Shown here piece by piece: positions 27,804-37,439 of a DNA stretch of 64,000 bases. This DNA is from Dyadobacter fermentans DSM 18053 (GTDB taxonomy: Bacteria > Bacteroidota > Bacteroidia > Cytophagales > Spirosomataceae): positions 4,828,501 to 4,892,500 of the forward strand of contig NC_013037.1 of assembly GCF_000023125.1 (NCBI RefSeq), in the 5' to 3' direction. Both the position numbers and the translations under genes were made by a program. The first letter of the stretch is position 1. Every line of letters begins with the position of its first letter. The notes below the pieces were generated by a model. It was not told the DNA's origin. It ran no database searches and worked only from the letters and a program-made list of their open reading frames with translations.

Positions 27804-28832
27804 ATGGCTCCCTCTGTTGCGATTGTAATCCTGAATTATAACGGTCAGCATTATCTCGAAAAATTCCTTCCCAAAGTCATCGAACACTCCGGAGATCATG
27901 CGATCTGGATTGCCGATAACGCCTCCACAGACCAGTCGCTCGATTGGCTGAAAACCCATTATCCTGAGCTTAAAACGCTCATTATCAATGAAAACAAAGG
28001 CTATGCGGGAGGTTATAATGACGCGCTGCGCCGTATCCAGGCCGACTATTACATTCTGCTGAATTCAGACATTGAAGTGACCGGGAACTGGATCGCCCCG
28101 GTGATCGCATTCATGGAGTCGGATCCGCTGATTGCGGCTTGCCAACCGAAAATACGCGCTTACGATCTGCCTACGCACTTCGAATATGCGGGAGCCGCGG
28201 GCGGTTACATGGATTACCTGGGCTACCCATTCTGCCGCGGCCGAATTTTCGACACCAGGGAGGAAGACCTGGGACAGTACGACGATGAAAAGGACGTTTT
28301 TTGGGCCACAGGAGCCTGCTTGTTCGTGCGGTCATCGGCATTCCACGCCGCCGCAGGCTTCGACGAATCGTTTTTCGCACATATGGAGGAGATCGACCTC
28401 TGCTGGCGGTTACTTAATATGCGTTACCGCATTACCTATTGCGGGAAATCGACGGTTTACCATGTCGGCGGAGGCACGCTGCACAAATCTAACCCGCGGA
28501 AAACTTTCCTGAACTACCGCAACAACCTGATCATGCTTTACAAAAACCTGCCGAAAGGCCGGAGGTGGAAAACGATATTGATCAGGCTGATCCTCGACGG
28601 CCTTTCGAGCGTTCGGTTTATGGCTACCGGTGCATGGCCCGACGTTTTGGCCATCGTGCGCGCGCATTTCGCCTTTTACGCGATGATCCCCGAGCTCACG
28701 CGCAAAACGCAACGAACCCGTTACCGCGCGCCGCTATATTACAGAAGTGTTGTTTGGGAATATTTCGTGCTTGGAAAGCACAAGTTTGGCAAGCTTACCG
28801 GCATTGAGCCCATCAAAGCTCCCAGATTGTAG
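27804..28832 (+). CDS. Glycosyltransferase family 2 (rhamnosyltransferase-like)
   Basis: A 342-residue GT-A fold enzyme. It begins VAIVILNYNGQHYLEKFLPK, has the nucleotide-sugar/metal site in YYILLNSDIEVTGNW, and carries the acceptor-side motif FFAHMEEIDLCWRLLNMRY typical of the WbbL-type rhamnosyltransferase group. The last 90 residues (FLNYRNNLIMLYKNL onward) are amphipathic and may rest on the membrane. It probably adds a sugar to a cell-surface polysaccharide; donor and acceptor are not defined. It follows ybaB closely and overlaps the convergent PspC gene by 20 bases at its 3' end. Confidence 0.92.
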   Translation: MAPSVAIVILNYNGQHYLEKFLPKVIEHSGDHAIWIADNASTDQSLDWLKTHYPELKTLIINENKGYAGGYNDALRRIQADYYILLNSDIEVTGNWIAPVIAFMESDPLIAACQPKIRAYDLPTHFEYAGAAGGYMDYLGYPFCRGRIFDTREEDLGQYDDEKDVFWATGACLFVRSSAFHAAAGFDESFFAHMEEIDLCWRLLNMRYRITYCGKSTVYHVGGGTLHKSNPRKTFLNYRNNLIMLYKNLPKGRRWKTILIRLILDGLSSVRFMATGAWPDVLAIVRAHFAFYAMIPELTRKTQRTRYRAPLYYRSVVWEYFVLGKHKFGKLTGIEPIKAPRL

Positions 28833-29034
28833 GACTGTTATGCCTGCGCCAATGCTGGTGCAGCTCCATCCAGAAAGCCAATACCAGATAGAGAATGATC
28901 GGTGAGCCGAAGGTCATGAATGTGGCGTAAATGAAGTATTTCCGGATGCTGCTGGCCGGGAAGTTGAGCTTTTCTCCCAGTTCTGCACAAACGCCAAATA
29001 TTTGGTTCTCAACGAAATACCTAAACTTGTTCAT
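28813..29034 (-). CDS. Small PspC-domain membrane protein
   Basis: A 73-residue protein: a soluble N-terminus FRYFVENQIFGVCAELGEKL, then one long hydrophobic helix FIYATFMTFGSPIILYLVLA. This is the PspC domain layout, a small inner-membrane protein linked in other bacteria to the phage-shock envelope-stress response. No pspA or pspB is nearby, so its role here is uncertain. The last 20 bases overlap the end of the glycosyltransferase gene on the opposite strand. It is divergent from cspA over 352 bases. Confidence 0.82.
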   Translation of the reverse strand: MNKFRYFVENQIFGVCAELGEKLNFPASSIRKYFIYATFMTFGSPIILYLVLAFWMELHQHWRRHNSPTIWEL

Positions 29035-29386
29035 ACCTGTATCTAGATAATTGCCTCATAATTAGCGATTTTCGCCGTGATATGCAATTAAGCGGTGTGA
29101 TTTTTGCTTTAAATAAGCCAAAAAGGCAAAATACCGCTTGCTCGTTAAATTTTCAAATTCTTTAATCAAATAAATTGTTTTACAAACAATTTTTGTTTCT
29201 TTGTGATTGAAGATTTTGTAAGTTGTTCATTATAATCAAGATGTCTTCGGGAAAATTTCCAAAATTTCTTTTGCTAATGCGTTGAGCCTCCCTCAATTAT
29301 TTGGTAGAGCCATTTCGACTTTTAACTGAAACGCCTACATATCTTCTGTATTTTCACCTTATTTCAATTTTTTTATTTCAACTATT
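29035..29386. promoter_or_regulatory. Gene-free spacer with a palindrome, upstream of cspA
   Basis: This 352-base divergent gap should hold the promoters of the PspC-domain gene and cspA and probably the long structured 5' leader common to cold-shock genes. The clear feature is a perfect inverted repeat AAATTGTTT / AAACAATTT (29172-29180 with 29184-29192) around TAC. It could be an operator for a dimeric regulator or an RNA hairpin. No open frame worth calling was seen. Confidence 0.5.
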
Positions 29387-29581
29387 ATGCCAACAGGTAC
29401 TGTAAAATTTTTCAATGAAGCTAAGGGATACGGCTTCATCGTGGAAGACGACACAAAAAAGGACATTTTTGTGCATGTGACAGGATTGGGAGGACTTACT
29501 ATCCGTGAAAACGACCAAGTAGAATACGAAGTCGTTGAAGGAAAAAAAGGGCTCAACGCTGTGCAGGTGAAAAAGATATAG
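29387..29581 (+). CDS. cspA: Cold-shock domain protein
   Basis: A 64-residue single cold-shock domain. RNP1 is KGYGFIVED (residues 13-21) and RNP2 is KDIFVHVTG (residues 24-32). These proteins bind single-stranded RNA and DNA and melt RNA structure. The length is normal. It has a long spacer upstream and a very strong bidirectional terminator 22 bases after the stop, so it is a single-gene unit. The symbol is used for the family; cold induction is not shown by the sequence. Confidence 0.93.
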   Translation: MPTGTVKFFNEAKGYGFIVEDDTKKDIFVHVTGLGGLTIRENDQVEYEVVEGKKGLNAVQVKKI

Positions 29582-29602
29582 TTGTATTTTTTTTGCAAGA
29601 GA

Positions 29603-29639
29603 AATTAAAAATGCCGCTGGTCTAGCGGCATTTTTAATT
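29603..29639. terminator. Bidirectional terminator between cspA and lysS
   Basis: A perfect 16-base-pair stem (29603-29618 with 29624-29639) around a five-base loop GGTCT. The core is AAAATGCCGCT / AGCGGCATTTT. The A-rich and T-rich arms give a T tract on both strands, so it can end both cspA and the convergent lysS. Confidence 0.95.
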
Positions 29640-29646
29640 TATAACC

Positions 29647-31362
29647 TTATTCCACCCAGGACTTTATATCGTCCAGCTGCGGCATTTTCTCTTCTATTTT
29701 GAGCTTCTTGCGCATCCCGCCCAGGTCATTAAAGATCTTGTTTGCATTGGCGCCTTTCAGTTGCTCGATCGTCAGTATATTCATTTTCTGCAATGCGGGC
29801 ACCCATACCGCCGGCACGCCGGCTTCTACGTAGTCCGATTCTTTCGCGATTTCCGCTTTCTTCTCCGGACGCATTTGCGGGAAGAAGATCACTTCCTGAA
29901 TGCTCACATTGTCCGTCAGCAACATCGTGAGGCGGTCAATGCCGATCCCGATTCCGGCAGTCGGAGGCATGCCGTATTCCAGTGAGCGGATGAAGTCGTC
30001 GTCCATTTCCATGGCCTCGTCGTCGCCCTTCTCTTTCAGTCGGAGCTGGTCTTCGAAACGCTCTTTCTGCTCGATAGGGTCATTGAGCTCAGAATAGGCA
30101 TTGGCGATCTCGCGGCCATTCACAAACAGCTCGAAACGCTCTACCATGCCTTTTTTGGTGCGGTGTTTCTTCGTCAGCGGCGACATTTCAACCGGGTGGT
30201 CGATGATGAACGTAGGCTGGATAATGTTCGATTCCACTTTCTCACCGAAAATTTCGTCGATCAGCTTGCCTTTGCCCATGCTTTCGTTCACCTCCATGCC
30301 CCATGCACGGCATTGTTCGCGGATCGCCACTTCGTCGAGCGCCTCCACATCCAGGCCAGTAAATTGCTTGATCGCATCTGTAATGCTGAGCCTTGGGTAA
30401 GGGCCTGCAAAATCGAGCTCCACGCCATTGAAAGTGGCTTTGGTGGTGCCATTCACGGCCAGGGCCACCTTTTCGAGCACCTCCTCGGTCATTTTCATCA
30501 TCCAGAGGTAATCCTTGTAAGCCACATAGAGCTCCACGGTCGTAAACTCGGGGTTGTGCGTGCGGTCCATTCCTTCATTACGGAACAGTTTGCCAAACTC
30601 ATACACGCCTTCAAAACCGCCTACAATGAGCCGTTTCAAATGCAGCTCCGTCGCGATACGCAGGTACAAGCCCAGGTCGAGCGCATTGTGGTGCGTGGTG
30701 AAAGGCCTTGCAGCCGCACCGCCGTGGATCGATTGCAGCACCGGCGTTTCCACTTCCAGCCAGCCGTTCGAATCAAAATGCGAACGCATGGTGGTGATGA
30801 TCCGGGCCCGTTTGATAAATATCTCGCGCACCTCGGGGTTAACGATTAGGTCCACGTAACGTTGGCGGTAACGCAGTTCGGGGTCGGTGAATCCGTCGTG
30901 TACATTGCCGTCCTCGTCACGCTTCACCACCGGCAGCGGGCGGAGCGATTTGTTCAGGATCTTGAATTCCTGCACGTGAACCGAGATTTCGCCGGTTTGG
31001 GTAGTAAATACAAAGCCCGTAACGGCGATCATGTCACCGATATCGAGCAGCTTTTTGAAAACAGTATTATATAATGTCTTGTCTTCGCCGGGGCAGAGGT
31101 CGTCGCGGCGGAAGTAAAGTTGAACGCGTCCCGTGCTGTCCTGGAACTCGGCGAAAGCGGCGCTTCCCATAATGCGGAAGCCCATCAGCCGGCCGGCCAT
31201 GGTCACGTGTTTATAGTCGATCTTGTTGTTTTCGTAGTTTTTAAGGATGTCGGCCGCGTAGGCGTTCACGATAAATTCCTCGGCAGGGTAAGGCTCAATG
31301 CCCATCCGCATGAGTTCTTCGCGCTTTTGACGGCGCAGTATTTCCTGTTCGCTCAGTAGCAT
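29647..31362 (-). CDS. lysS: Lysyl-tRNA synthetase (class II)
   Basis: A 571-residue class II LysRS: an N-terminal OB anticodon-binding domain ([20 protein letters not shown]) and the catalytic domain with motif 2 [15 protein letters not shown] and motif 3 [13 protein letters not shown]. It charges tRNA-Lys with lysine using ATP. After motif 3 there is an additional C-terminal stretch of about 65 residues ([20 protein letters not shown] and onward) that E. coli LysS lacks but Bacteroidota enzymes often have; it looks like a helix-hairpin-helix-type domain. It is convergent with cspA and divergent from the AsmA-like gene. Confidence 0.96.
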   Translation of the reverse strand: MLLSEQEILRRQKREELMRMGIEPYPAEEFIVNAYAADILKNYENNKIDYKHVTMAGRLMGFRIMGSAAFAEFQDSTGRVQLYFRRDDLCPGEDKTLYNTVFKKLLDIGDMIAVTGFVFTTQTGEISVHVQEFKILNKSLRPLPVVKRDEDGNVHDGFTDPELRYRQRYVDLIVNPEVREIFIKRARIITTMRSHFDSNGWLEVETPVLQSIHGGAAARPFTTHHNALDLGLYLRIATELHLKRLIVGGFEGVYEFGKLFRNEGMDRTHNPEFTTVELYVAYKDYLWMMKMTEEVLEKVALAVNGTTKATFNGVELDFAGPYPRLSITDAIKQFTGLDVEALDEVAIREQCRAWGMEVNESMGKGKLIDEIFGEKVESNIIQPTFIIDHPVEMSPLTKKHRTKKGMVERFELFVNGREIANAYSELNDPIEQKERFEDQLRLKEKGDDEAMEMDDDFIRSLEYGMPPTAGIGIGIDRLTMLLTDNVSIQEVIFFPQMRPEKKAEIAKESDYVEAGVPAVWVPALQKMNILTIEQLKGANANKIFNDLGGMRKKLKIEEKMPQLDDIKSWVE

Positions 31363-31573
31363 CTTACAGCAATGGATTGGTAAATGGAACTGGTATATTC
31401 CAAAAGGGTGCGCAAAACTACTACTTTTTGCGCTGAATAGCGAACAAGCGGCCGTTAAGATACTGTAACCGCCCCTGGAACATTATTTCTGGCACGCTAT
31501 TGATGTCTTGCTTATATTGTAAATCGGAGCGACCTGTTCCCTCAGCATCAACAGCGCTAAACCTCTTCGTTTC

Positions 31574-34072
31574 ATGTTTCAGAAAGTTCTCAAAGTCATT
31601 GGTATTGTTGCCCTGGTTTGCTTTTTCCTTTTTGGGGCTGTGGAGCTCTGGATTTATAAAAACCGGGAAAAGCTGTTCCGGAATGCGCAGGAGCTGATCA
31701 ATGAGAATCTCAATGGCAATCTCGAAATCGGGGACTTCAAATTCAGGCCTTTTTACGGCGCGCTCGGTCTCAACTTCACGCTGTACGACGTTAAATTGAC
31801 TGACACGCTCTACAACGTTCATCACCATCCGTTTCTTAAAGCCGAGAAAATTCACGTCGCCCTCGACCTGAAACATGTTTTTACAGGTGATATACGCATT
31901 AAAAACCTGGTACTCGAAGACGGCGGCCTGCGGTTGTTCACGCAGAAGGACGGCTATTCGAACCTGTCTATTTTCAAATCGGGCAAGGAAAAGAAGGACA
32001 GTAAAAAGGGAGATAATGACGGAATGGTCAAAAAGCTGGGCAATGTCCGGTTTGCGAACTTCGCCGTCGCCTATTCCGACTCCGTGAAACGGAAATACTT
32101 CGGCGCCATTTTCCGCGATGCCACCAACATTATCGAACGGACCGATTCGAGCACGAATGCGACCTTGACCGGGTCGGTGTACTTTGATGGATTGACTTTC
32201 AATGCCGACAAAGGCGGTTTTCTCATGAAGCAGGAGACAACACTCGCCCTGGTGCTCGGCTACGACGAGGATGAAAAGCAATTGAAAATATACCCGTCCA
32301 TTCTCGAAAGCGCTACGCATGACAAGATCGGGATTAACGGCGTGTTCGATTTCTCGGATACCATCAAAGTCTTTCATCTCAATTTCGAGGCCAAAGGCAT
32401 TGCCGTAAAAGACGCATTGCCGCTGCTGAATAAGCGGTTAAAAACACAAATCGATTCCATTGGCGTGCAGGCCAATGTGGATACGCAGGTAAAAGTGGCA
32501 GGAATACTCGGCCGGCCGGGGCTTAAACCGCAGGTTGACGTGCATTTTGAAACGGATACTTTCAGATATAACCTTCCGGTTGGAGTTTTGAGAAACATGA
32601 AAGCCTCGGGCACCTTCACCAACCGCGCCGACACGACCAAGCTGGCCGACGTTTTCAACTCCCGCCTCATTGCACCCAAGATTACCGGCTTTTTTGAAAC
32701 CATTCCATTTGCATTTAAGCTGGTGGTAAACAACTTCCGCAACCCGCGTGCAGATATCGACGGTCGCATTGAAGCCGACTCTACCAACATGGGCGCGTTG
32801 CTCGATCCCGCACGTTACCGTTTCAAACACGGGTCGGCGCGCATCGACTTCCATTTCAGCGGCAACCTGAAACGCTTCTACAACGCGGAAAAGGATAATT
32901 TCGATGGAAAAGTGTCTGGGAAGGTGATGCTTAAAAATATTGCCATGGATTACCTGCCGCAGAAAGTGCGGATCAGCAAAATCAATGGGGACCTTACATT
33001 TAACGAAAAAGTGATGGTGCTGCCCAACCTGCGTTTTTACGACGGGCAAAACACGCTTTTCGTGAGGGGAACGCTGCTCGACCTGATTCCTTATCTTTTC
33101 GGCTCGCCCAAGCCGCTGCGCGCCAATGTGGATATCAACATTCCCGATTGGCAGCTCAACTGGCTCGAAACCCTGCTCGCCGCCCGCGGTACCAGCAAGC
33201 CGAAATCGCAAAATTCACTCAAACTGTCGAACCTGCTGGACAATGCGATCGACCAGATGGAGATTACCGCGAAGCTGGACGCGAAGAAGTTGAAATACCG
33301 GCATTTCACCGGTCGCGACGTGAAGGGAGAGTTCACGATCAGCAACAATGCCGTGAGCATCGAATATTTTCAGCTCAAAGCATTCGGGGGCGGGCGCGTG
33401 AGGCTTTCGGGTGAAATGGATAATGACGGCGCGGGGAAATTACCGCATATGTCGGTGCGGGCCAAAATAGAGAATGCCGACGTGCATTCGGTGTTTTACT
33501 CTTTCGACAATTTTGGACAAAAAGCCCTCACGCACGAAAACCTGAAAGGCATCCTGAATACGGAATTCAATTTCGAATCGGCGCTGAACAACAATGTACG
33601 GCTCGTGCCGTCGAGCATGAAAGGATTGTTGCGGATCGATCTGACGAACGCCTACATTATCAACTTCGAGCCGTTCATGAAAATGAAAAAGCTAATTTTC
33701 AAACGGCGCAACTTCGAGCGCGTCAGATTCGCGCCGATCCGGAACGATTTCAGGCTTAACGGCCAGGAGATCGCCATCGCGCCCATGGAAATAGAGTCCA
33801 ATGTGCTCACGCTCTACATCGACGGCATTTACAGTTTCGGGAACAAAACCGATATTAACATTCAAATTCCGCTCAGTAACCTCAAAAAACGCGATTCAAC
33901 TTACGTCCTCGATCCAAACAACCCGGAAAAACGGCAGGGCTCCAAGATTTTCCTCCGGGCTGTCGATGAAAATGGCGAGGTGAATATCAAACTGGCCTTC
34001 CGACGCAAGAAGAAGGACAAATCGGACGATGACGATTCCGAAGTCAAAAAGTTGGAAGACGTGGAGCGGTGA
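31574..34072 (+). CDS. AsmA-like protein with N-terminal membrane anchor
   Basis: An 832-residue protein with one N-terminal helix (VIGIVALVCFFLFGAVELWI) and a very long periplasmic region of beta-strand-rich repeats. The AsmA family pattern is seen at both ends: LNGNLEIGDFKFRPFYGALG near residue 50, and in the last third FTISNNAVSIEYFQLKAFGG and MKGLLRIDLTNAYI. AsmA/TamB-like proteins bridge the envelope and move phospholipids or assist outer-membrane assembly. The tail is lysine/aspartate rich. It is convergent with the response regulator gene, three bases from its stop. Confidence 0.85.
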   Translation: MFQKVLKVIGIVALVCFFLFGAVELWIYKNREKLFRNAQELINENLNGNLEIGDFKFRPFYGALGLNFTLYDVKLTDTLYNVHHHPFLKAEKIHVALDLKHVFTGDIRIKNLVLEDGGLRLFTQKDGYSNLSIFKSGKEKKDSKKGDNDGMVKKLGNVRFANFAVAYSDSVKRKYFGAIFRDATNIIERTDSSTNATLTGSVYFDGLTFNADKGGFLMKQETTLALVLGYDEDEKQLKIYPSILESATHDKIGINGVFDFSDTIKVFHLNFEAKGIAVKDALPLLNKRLKTQIDSIGVQANVDTQVKVAGILGRPGLKPQVDVHFETDTFRYNLPVGVLRNMKASGTFTNRADTTKLADVFNSRLIAPKITGFFETIPFAFKLVVNNFRNPRADIDGRIEADSTNMGALLDPARYRFKHGSARIDFHFSGNLKRFYNAEKDNFDGKVSGKVMLKNIAMDYLPQKVRISKINGDLTFNEKVMVLPNLRFYDGQNTLFVRGTLLDLIPYLFGSPKPLRANVDINIPDWQLNWLETLLAARGTSKPKSQNSLKLSNLLDNAIDQMEITAKLDAKKLKYRHFTGRDVKGEFTISNNAVSIEYFQLKAFGGGRVRLSGEMDNDGAGKLPHMSVRAKIENADVHSVFYSFDNFGQKALTHENLKGILNTEFNFESALNNNVRLVPSSMKGLLRIDLTNAYIINFEPFMKMKKLIFKRRNFERVRFAPIRNDFRLNGQEIAIAPMEIESNVLTLYIDGIYSFGNKTDINIQIPLSNLKKRDSTYVLDPNNPEKRQGSKIFLRAVDENGEVNIKLAFRRKKKDKSDDDDSEVKKLEDVER

Positions 34073-34075
34073 GGG

Positions 34076-34786
34076 TTATTCGCGCTCGTTGCTGAACATA
34101 TAGCCTACGCCCTTCAAAGTTTTGATATAAGTATCGCCCAGCTTTTCGCGCAGTTTGCGAATATGGACATCCACGGTCCTTTCGAGCACATAAATATCTG
34201 CCCCCCAGATCTTTTGCAGCAATTCGTCGCGGCTGAAAACCTTGTTCGGCGTTTGTGCCAGGAAAAACAGCAGTTCGAATTCTTTTTTAGGCAAAACAGT
34301 CGACTTCTCGCCGCCCTGGGTTACCGTATAGTTCTTGCGGTTAATGGACAAATCGAGGATCTCGATCGTATCGCCCGACTCCGCTTTCTGGGCTTCGCGA
34401 CGGAACAATGCATTGATCCGGCTCATGAGCGCACGCGGCTTGATCGGCTTGGTGATGTAATCGTCGGCACCTACTTCAAACGCAGCTACTTCCGAATATT
34501 CCTCGGAGCGCGCGGTCAGAAACAGGATATAGGTGTTCTTGATGTCGGGATTCTGGCGCAATATCCTGCCGGTTTCGATGCCGTCGAGTTGGGGCATCAT
34601 GATGTCGAGGAGGATGAGATCGGGTACGAATGCCTTGGCGATGTCGATAGCCTTCTTTCCGTTGGAGGCGGTCAGTACCGAATAGCCTTCCTTGGTTAAG
34701 TTATATTCGAGAAGTTCAACAATGTCGGAATCGTCGTCAACTACCAGTACTTTCGGAGCCGAGTTTGCAGATTTAGCAGTGCTCAT
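34076..34786 (-). CDS. OmpR/PhoB-type response regulator
   Basis: A 236-residue two-component regulator. The receiver domain (residues 12-125) holds the acidic pair in VLVVDDDSD, the phosphorylation site D61 in LLLDIMMPQLDG and the switch lysine in YITKPIKPR. Residues 140-232 form the winged-helix DNA-binding domain (LPKKEFELLFFLAQTPNKVF, then YVLERTVDVHIRKLREKLGD and KTLKGVGYMF). No histidine kinase gene lies in the window, so its partner is encoded elsewhere. The upstream gap of 87 bases to the next gene should hold its promoter. Confidence 0.94.
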   Translation of the reverse strand: MSTAKSANSAPKVLVVDDDSDIVELLEYNLTKEGYSVLTASNGKKAIDIAKAFVPDLILLDIMMPQLDGIETGRILRQNPDIKNTYILFLTARSEEYSEVAAFEVGADDYITKPIKPRALMSRINALFRREAQKAESGDTIEILDLSINRKNYTVTQGGEKSTVLPKKEFELLFFLAQTPNKVFSRDELLQKIWGADIYVLERTVDVHIRKLREKLGDTYIKTLKGVGYMFSNERE

Positions 34787-34873
34787 TGTTTTGATGATTA
34801 AAACACGATTCGAAGTTAGCAGATGTGATGTTCAGATTACATCAGGAAATCTATTGTTAACATAAACATAACA

Positions 34874-35683
34874 TCAGCGAAATGTAGTCCGATAGACGTC
34901 GCCCTGCTCATTGGTCATCACCATATCGGTATTGTTCAAAAATTCGATGGCCTCAGTTTGCTTCCTCGAAAAGCGGAAACAGCCCATTGGCTTGCTGAAA
35001 TCGACATTGCCGCCGGCAGTTTCGAAGAGCAGCACTTTCCCATAAGTCAGCAATGCGAAGGTTTTACCGTCGGGACTAATGGCAGCGGAAGTTACCGGAC
35101 TGTTAATGCGGATACTGTCGGACGGTACCAGGGAGTGTTCGCCTTTTTGGACGGGGAGGCGGTACATTTTCACCCAATTGTCCTTGCCCTGGTTTTTAGA
35201 AAAAAGGAAAAGACTGTCGCGGTGGTGAAAAAAAGCCTCGCAATCCACCGGCTGGCCTGCATAGCGAAAGGTAATCCGCTCCGTACGGGCTTGTTGTGGA
35301 TTATACTTATATATATCGAGCGTTTTCCGGTTCAGGTTATTATTGCCGAAATCACCGATGTAGAAATTTCCGGCCGTATCTTGCGTGAGGTCCTCCCAAT
35401 CGACATTCCGGGCGTCGGGAACGGCTTTTGTATCGAGTAATTTGCCGTCGGGTGCGAAGAGGTACAATTCCGGTCTGCCTCCGCTGTCGTTGTGGGTCCA
35501 GAAAGTGCCGTGTTGCGCTCCTTTCGCCAATCCTGAACTTTCCGAAGCAACCGCGGGAAGCTTTCCTATTTTGCTAATTTTGTAATGCGATTTAACTTTC
35601 TTAAAATCATTGGTTCTGTGATCGGGCTGACAGGTACAGAACACCGTTTTGACCGCTAACCACAGATATATCAACTTATTCAT
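34874..35683 (-). CDS. Putative lipoprotein with beta-propeller-like repeats
   Basis: A 269-residue protein from ATG 35683 (MNKLIYLWLAVKTVFCTCQ); a longer frame reaches 35782 but its extra residues lie inside the divergent gene. The N-terminus is hydrophobic and ends at cysteines, suggesting a lipoprotein signal, although the -1 position is unusual. The rest contains repeating strands with recurring aspartates (TFWTHNDSGGRPELYLFAPD, NFYIGDFGNNNLNRKTLDIY, ISPDGKTFALLTYGKVLLF), consistent with a propeller fold. No enzyme motif was recognised. Its start codon overlaps that of the divergent AI-2E gene. Confidence 0.7.
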   Translation of the reverse strand: MNKLIYLWLAVKTVFCTCQPDHRTNDFKKVKSHYKISKIGKLPAVASESSGLAKGAQHGTFWTHNDSGGRPELYLFAPDGKLLDTKAVPDARNVDWEDLTQDTAGNFYIGDFGNNNLNRKTLDIYKYNPQQARTERITFRYAGQPVDCEAFFHHRDSLFLFSKNQGKDNWVKMYRLPVQKGEHSLVPSDSIRINSPVTSAAISPDGKTFALLTYGKVLLFETAGGNVDFSKPMGCFRFSRKQTEAIEFLNNTDMVMTNEQGDVYRTTFR

Positions 35684-36899
35684 GAATTCAACTTTGCGTC
35701 CTCTTCCAAACAAAGATAGAGAAACCCCCGTGTACCTGAAACTCGCCAGCACGCTGGTGGCGCTCATTGCGACGGTGTACATTCTTTATATCCTCCGGGA
35801 AACGCTTATTCCGCTCGCATTCTCGATTTTACTCGCTATCCTGCTCCATCCCGTGTGCGCGTGGCTCGAACTGCGCAGAGTGCCGCGCATAGGCGCCATT
35901 TTGCTGAGCATTCTGGCATTGTTCACGGCGATCGTCATTCTCGTTTACCTCGTGTCAATGCAGGTAGGCAGTTTTGCGGAAGAGCTTCCGCGGATTACCG
36001 AAAAAGCGGAGGCGATCCTGGACCAGACGCTCACACTCGGAGAGCGCTATCTCAATATCAGCCGTACGCAACAGGTGAGCGAGGCGCAAAAATACCTGAT
36101 CAATGCATTAAGCGAAGGCCGCGCATTTTTGCTCAATACGCTTGTCACCACCACCGGCGCGATTTCTACGTTTGTCCTGATACCGCTTTACATATTCTTT
36201 TTCCTGCTCTACCGCGATTTTTTCAGAATGTTTGTCCACAAAGCGATCCGCCGCGTGCCGAATGAAGAGTTGAATGTGCTGTTGAAAAAAATCTACGAAG
36301 TAATTCAAAGCTACCTGTCAGGCCTGTTCCTCGTCATACTGATCGTAGGCGTGCTGAACAGCATCGGATTGCTGATATTGGGCATCCCGCATGCGATATT
36401 TTTCGGTTTCCTGGCCGGTTTCCTGATCCTGATCCCCTACATCGGCATCCTGATTGGTTCGGTGCTGCCCGCATTGTTAAGCATTGTTACCATGGATTCG
36501 CCGTGGTATGCCGTGGGGGTGATCGGTGTGATGAGCTTCGTGCAGTTTCTGGAAGGTAATTTTATTACGCCAAACATCGTGGGTTCCAAGGTGAGCGTCA
36601 ACCCGCTGGCTGCTATCGTCGCATTGTTTCTCGGCGGGCAGCTTTGGGGCCTTTCGGGTCTGATCCTCGCATTGCCCGTAACCGCCATTCTGAAAGTGAT
36701 TTTGGATACTGTTCCCAGCCTCGAACCGTATGGTTTCCTGCTCGGAGAGCCCGTTCACGAGGTAGCGGAGGAAAAAGCCGACATAGCCCGGGGCCAGGTT
36801 GCTGAGAAGGAATTCAGGAAGAAACCCTATCGCCGGCACCGCAATAAGCCCAAAAAGCGGCCCGAAGGTGATGCACCGCCGGCTCCGCCTGCCATTTAG
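35682..36899 (+). CDS. AI-2E family transporter
   Basis: A 405-residue integral membrane protein from ATG 35682 (MNSTLRPLPNKD); an in-frame ATG at 35649 adds 11 residues. It has about eight helices arranged two plus six around a soluble segment at residues 90-150, the AI-2E/PerM plan. The conserved end is FLEGNFITPNIVGSKVSVNP, then GGQLWGLSGLILALPVTAIL. Members export small molecules or ions; the autoinducer-2 assignment of the family is weak. A basic proline-rich tail of about 40 residues follows. Its start overlaps that of the divergent lipoprotein gene. Confidence 0.9.
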   Translation: MNSTLRPLPNKDRETPVYLKLASTLVALIATVYILYILRETLIPLAFSILLAILLHPVCAWLELRRVPRIGAILLSILALFTAIVILVYLVSMQVGSFAEELPRITEKAEAILDQTLTLGERYLNISRTQQVSEAQKYLINALSEGRAFLLNTLVTTTGAISTFVLIPLYIFFFLLYRDFFRMFVHKAIRRVPNEELNVLLKKIYEVIQSYLSGLFLVILIVGVLNSIGLLILGIPHAIFFGFLAGFLILIPYIGILIGSVLPALLSIVTMDSPWYAVGVIGVMSFVQFLEGNFITPNIVGSKVSVNPLAAIVALFLGGQLWGLSGLILALPVTAILKVILDTVPSLEPYGFLLGEPVHEVAEEKADIARGQVAEKEFRKKPYRRHRNKPKKRPEGDAPPAPPAI

Positions 36900-36908
36900 A
36901 AGATCAGC

Positions 36909-37391
36909 TTACTGTTTTACCGGCACCTTTTCCACGCTAAGCCCGACGCTGAGTACAAACGGCAGCGGGTTTTGGCGCATGGATTGTGCAATCGTGAAGG
37001 TGTAGGTACCTGTGCGCGGGAAGCGGTAGTTTTTCAGAAAGGGAATTTTATGGTCGAACAAATCGCCCAGCCCGTGGCCATACGGCTTGCCGGTTATTTC
37101 ATTGGAAATAAAAACCTCTTCCAAAGTGTTGGAAATAACCTTTCCATCGGGTCCGACGAAATTCCGCGTAATGTAGAGATTGTAGTATGGGTATTGCAAT
37201 GCGTTCCTGAGCAGATAGTACAGGTTGTAGGTCTCCGTGGTATCGGTAATCTCTACTTTGAACGAAGGCTTGTTTTTGATATACCAGAGCCCGTCATCAA
37301 TGTCCTCGTGGGCTTTATAGACGACATTTTCATCACAACCTGATAAAAGGGACATTAAAAAAACGACGACAGCCAGCCGGATGAACTTCAT
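36909..37391 (-). CDS. gldH: Gliding motility lipoprotein GldH
   Basis: A 160-residue lipoprotein with signal peptide and lipobox (VVVFLMSLLSGCDEN; lipidated cysteine at residue 19). The body matches GldH: WYIKNKPSFKVEITDTTETY, YPYYNLYITRNFVGPDGKVI, and DLFDHKIPFLKNYRFPRTGT, then the strand TYTFTIAQSMRQNPLPFVLS. GldH is required for gliding in Flavobacterium and is tied to the type IX secretion machinery in the envelope. The gene is 48 bases downstream of the uncharacterised gene at 37440 on the same strand. Confidence 0.9.
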   Translation of the reverse strand: MKFIRLAVVVFLMSLLSGCDENVVYKAHEDIDDGLWYIKNKPSFKVEITDTTETYNLYYLLRNALQYPYYNLYITRNFVGPDGKVISNTLEEVFISNEITGKPYGHGLGDLFDHKIPFLKNYRFPRTGTYTFTIAQSMRQNPLPFVLSVGLSVEKVPVKQ

Positions 37392-37439
37392 GAAGGACTC
37401 TGATATGTTGGATTTGCAAAACTAGCCTTTTGTGGGCTT

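Noticed and set aside
31421..32377. A 318-codon minus-strand frame overlapping the start of the AsmA-like gene
   Set aside because: It is antisense to a well-supported gene, shows no recognisable domain and also covers the lysS/AsmA spacer.
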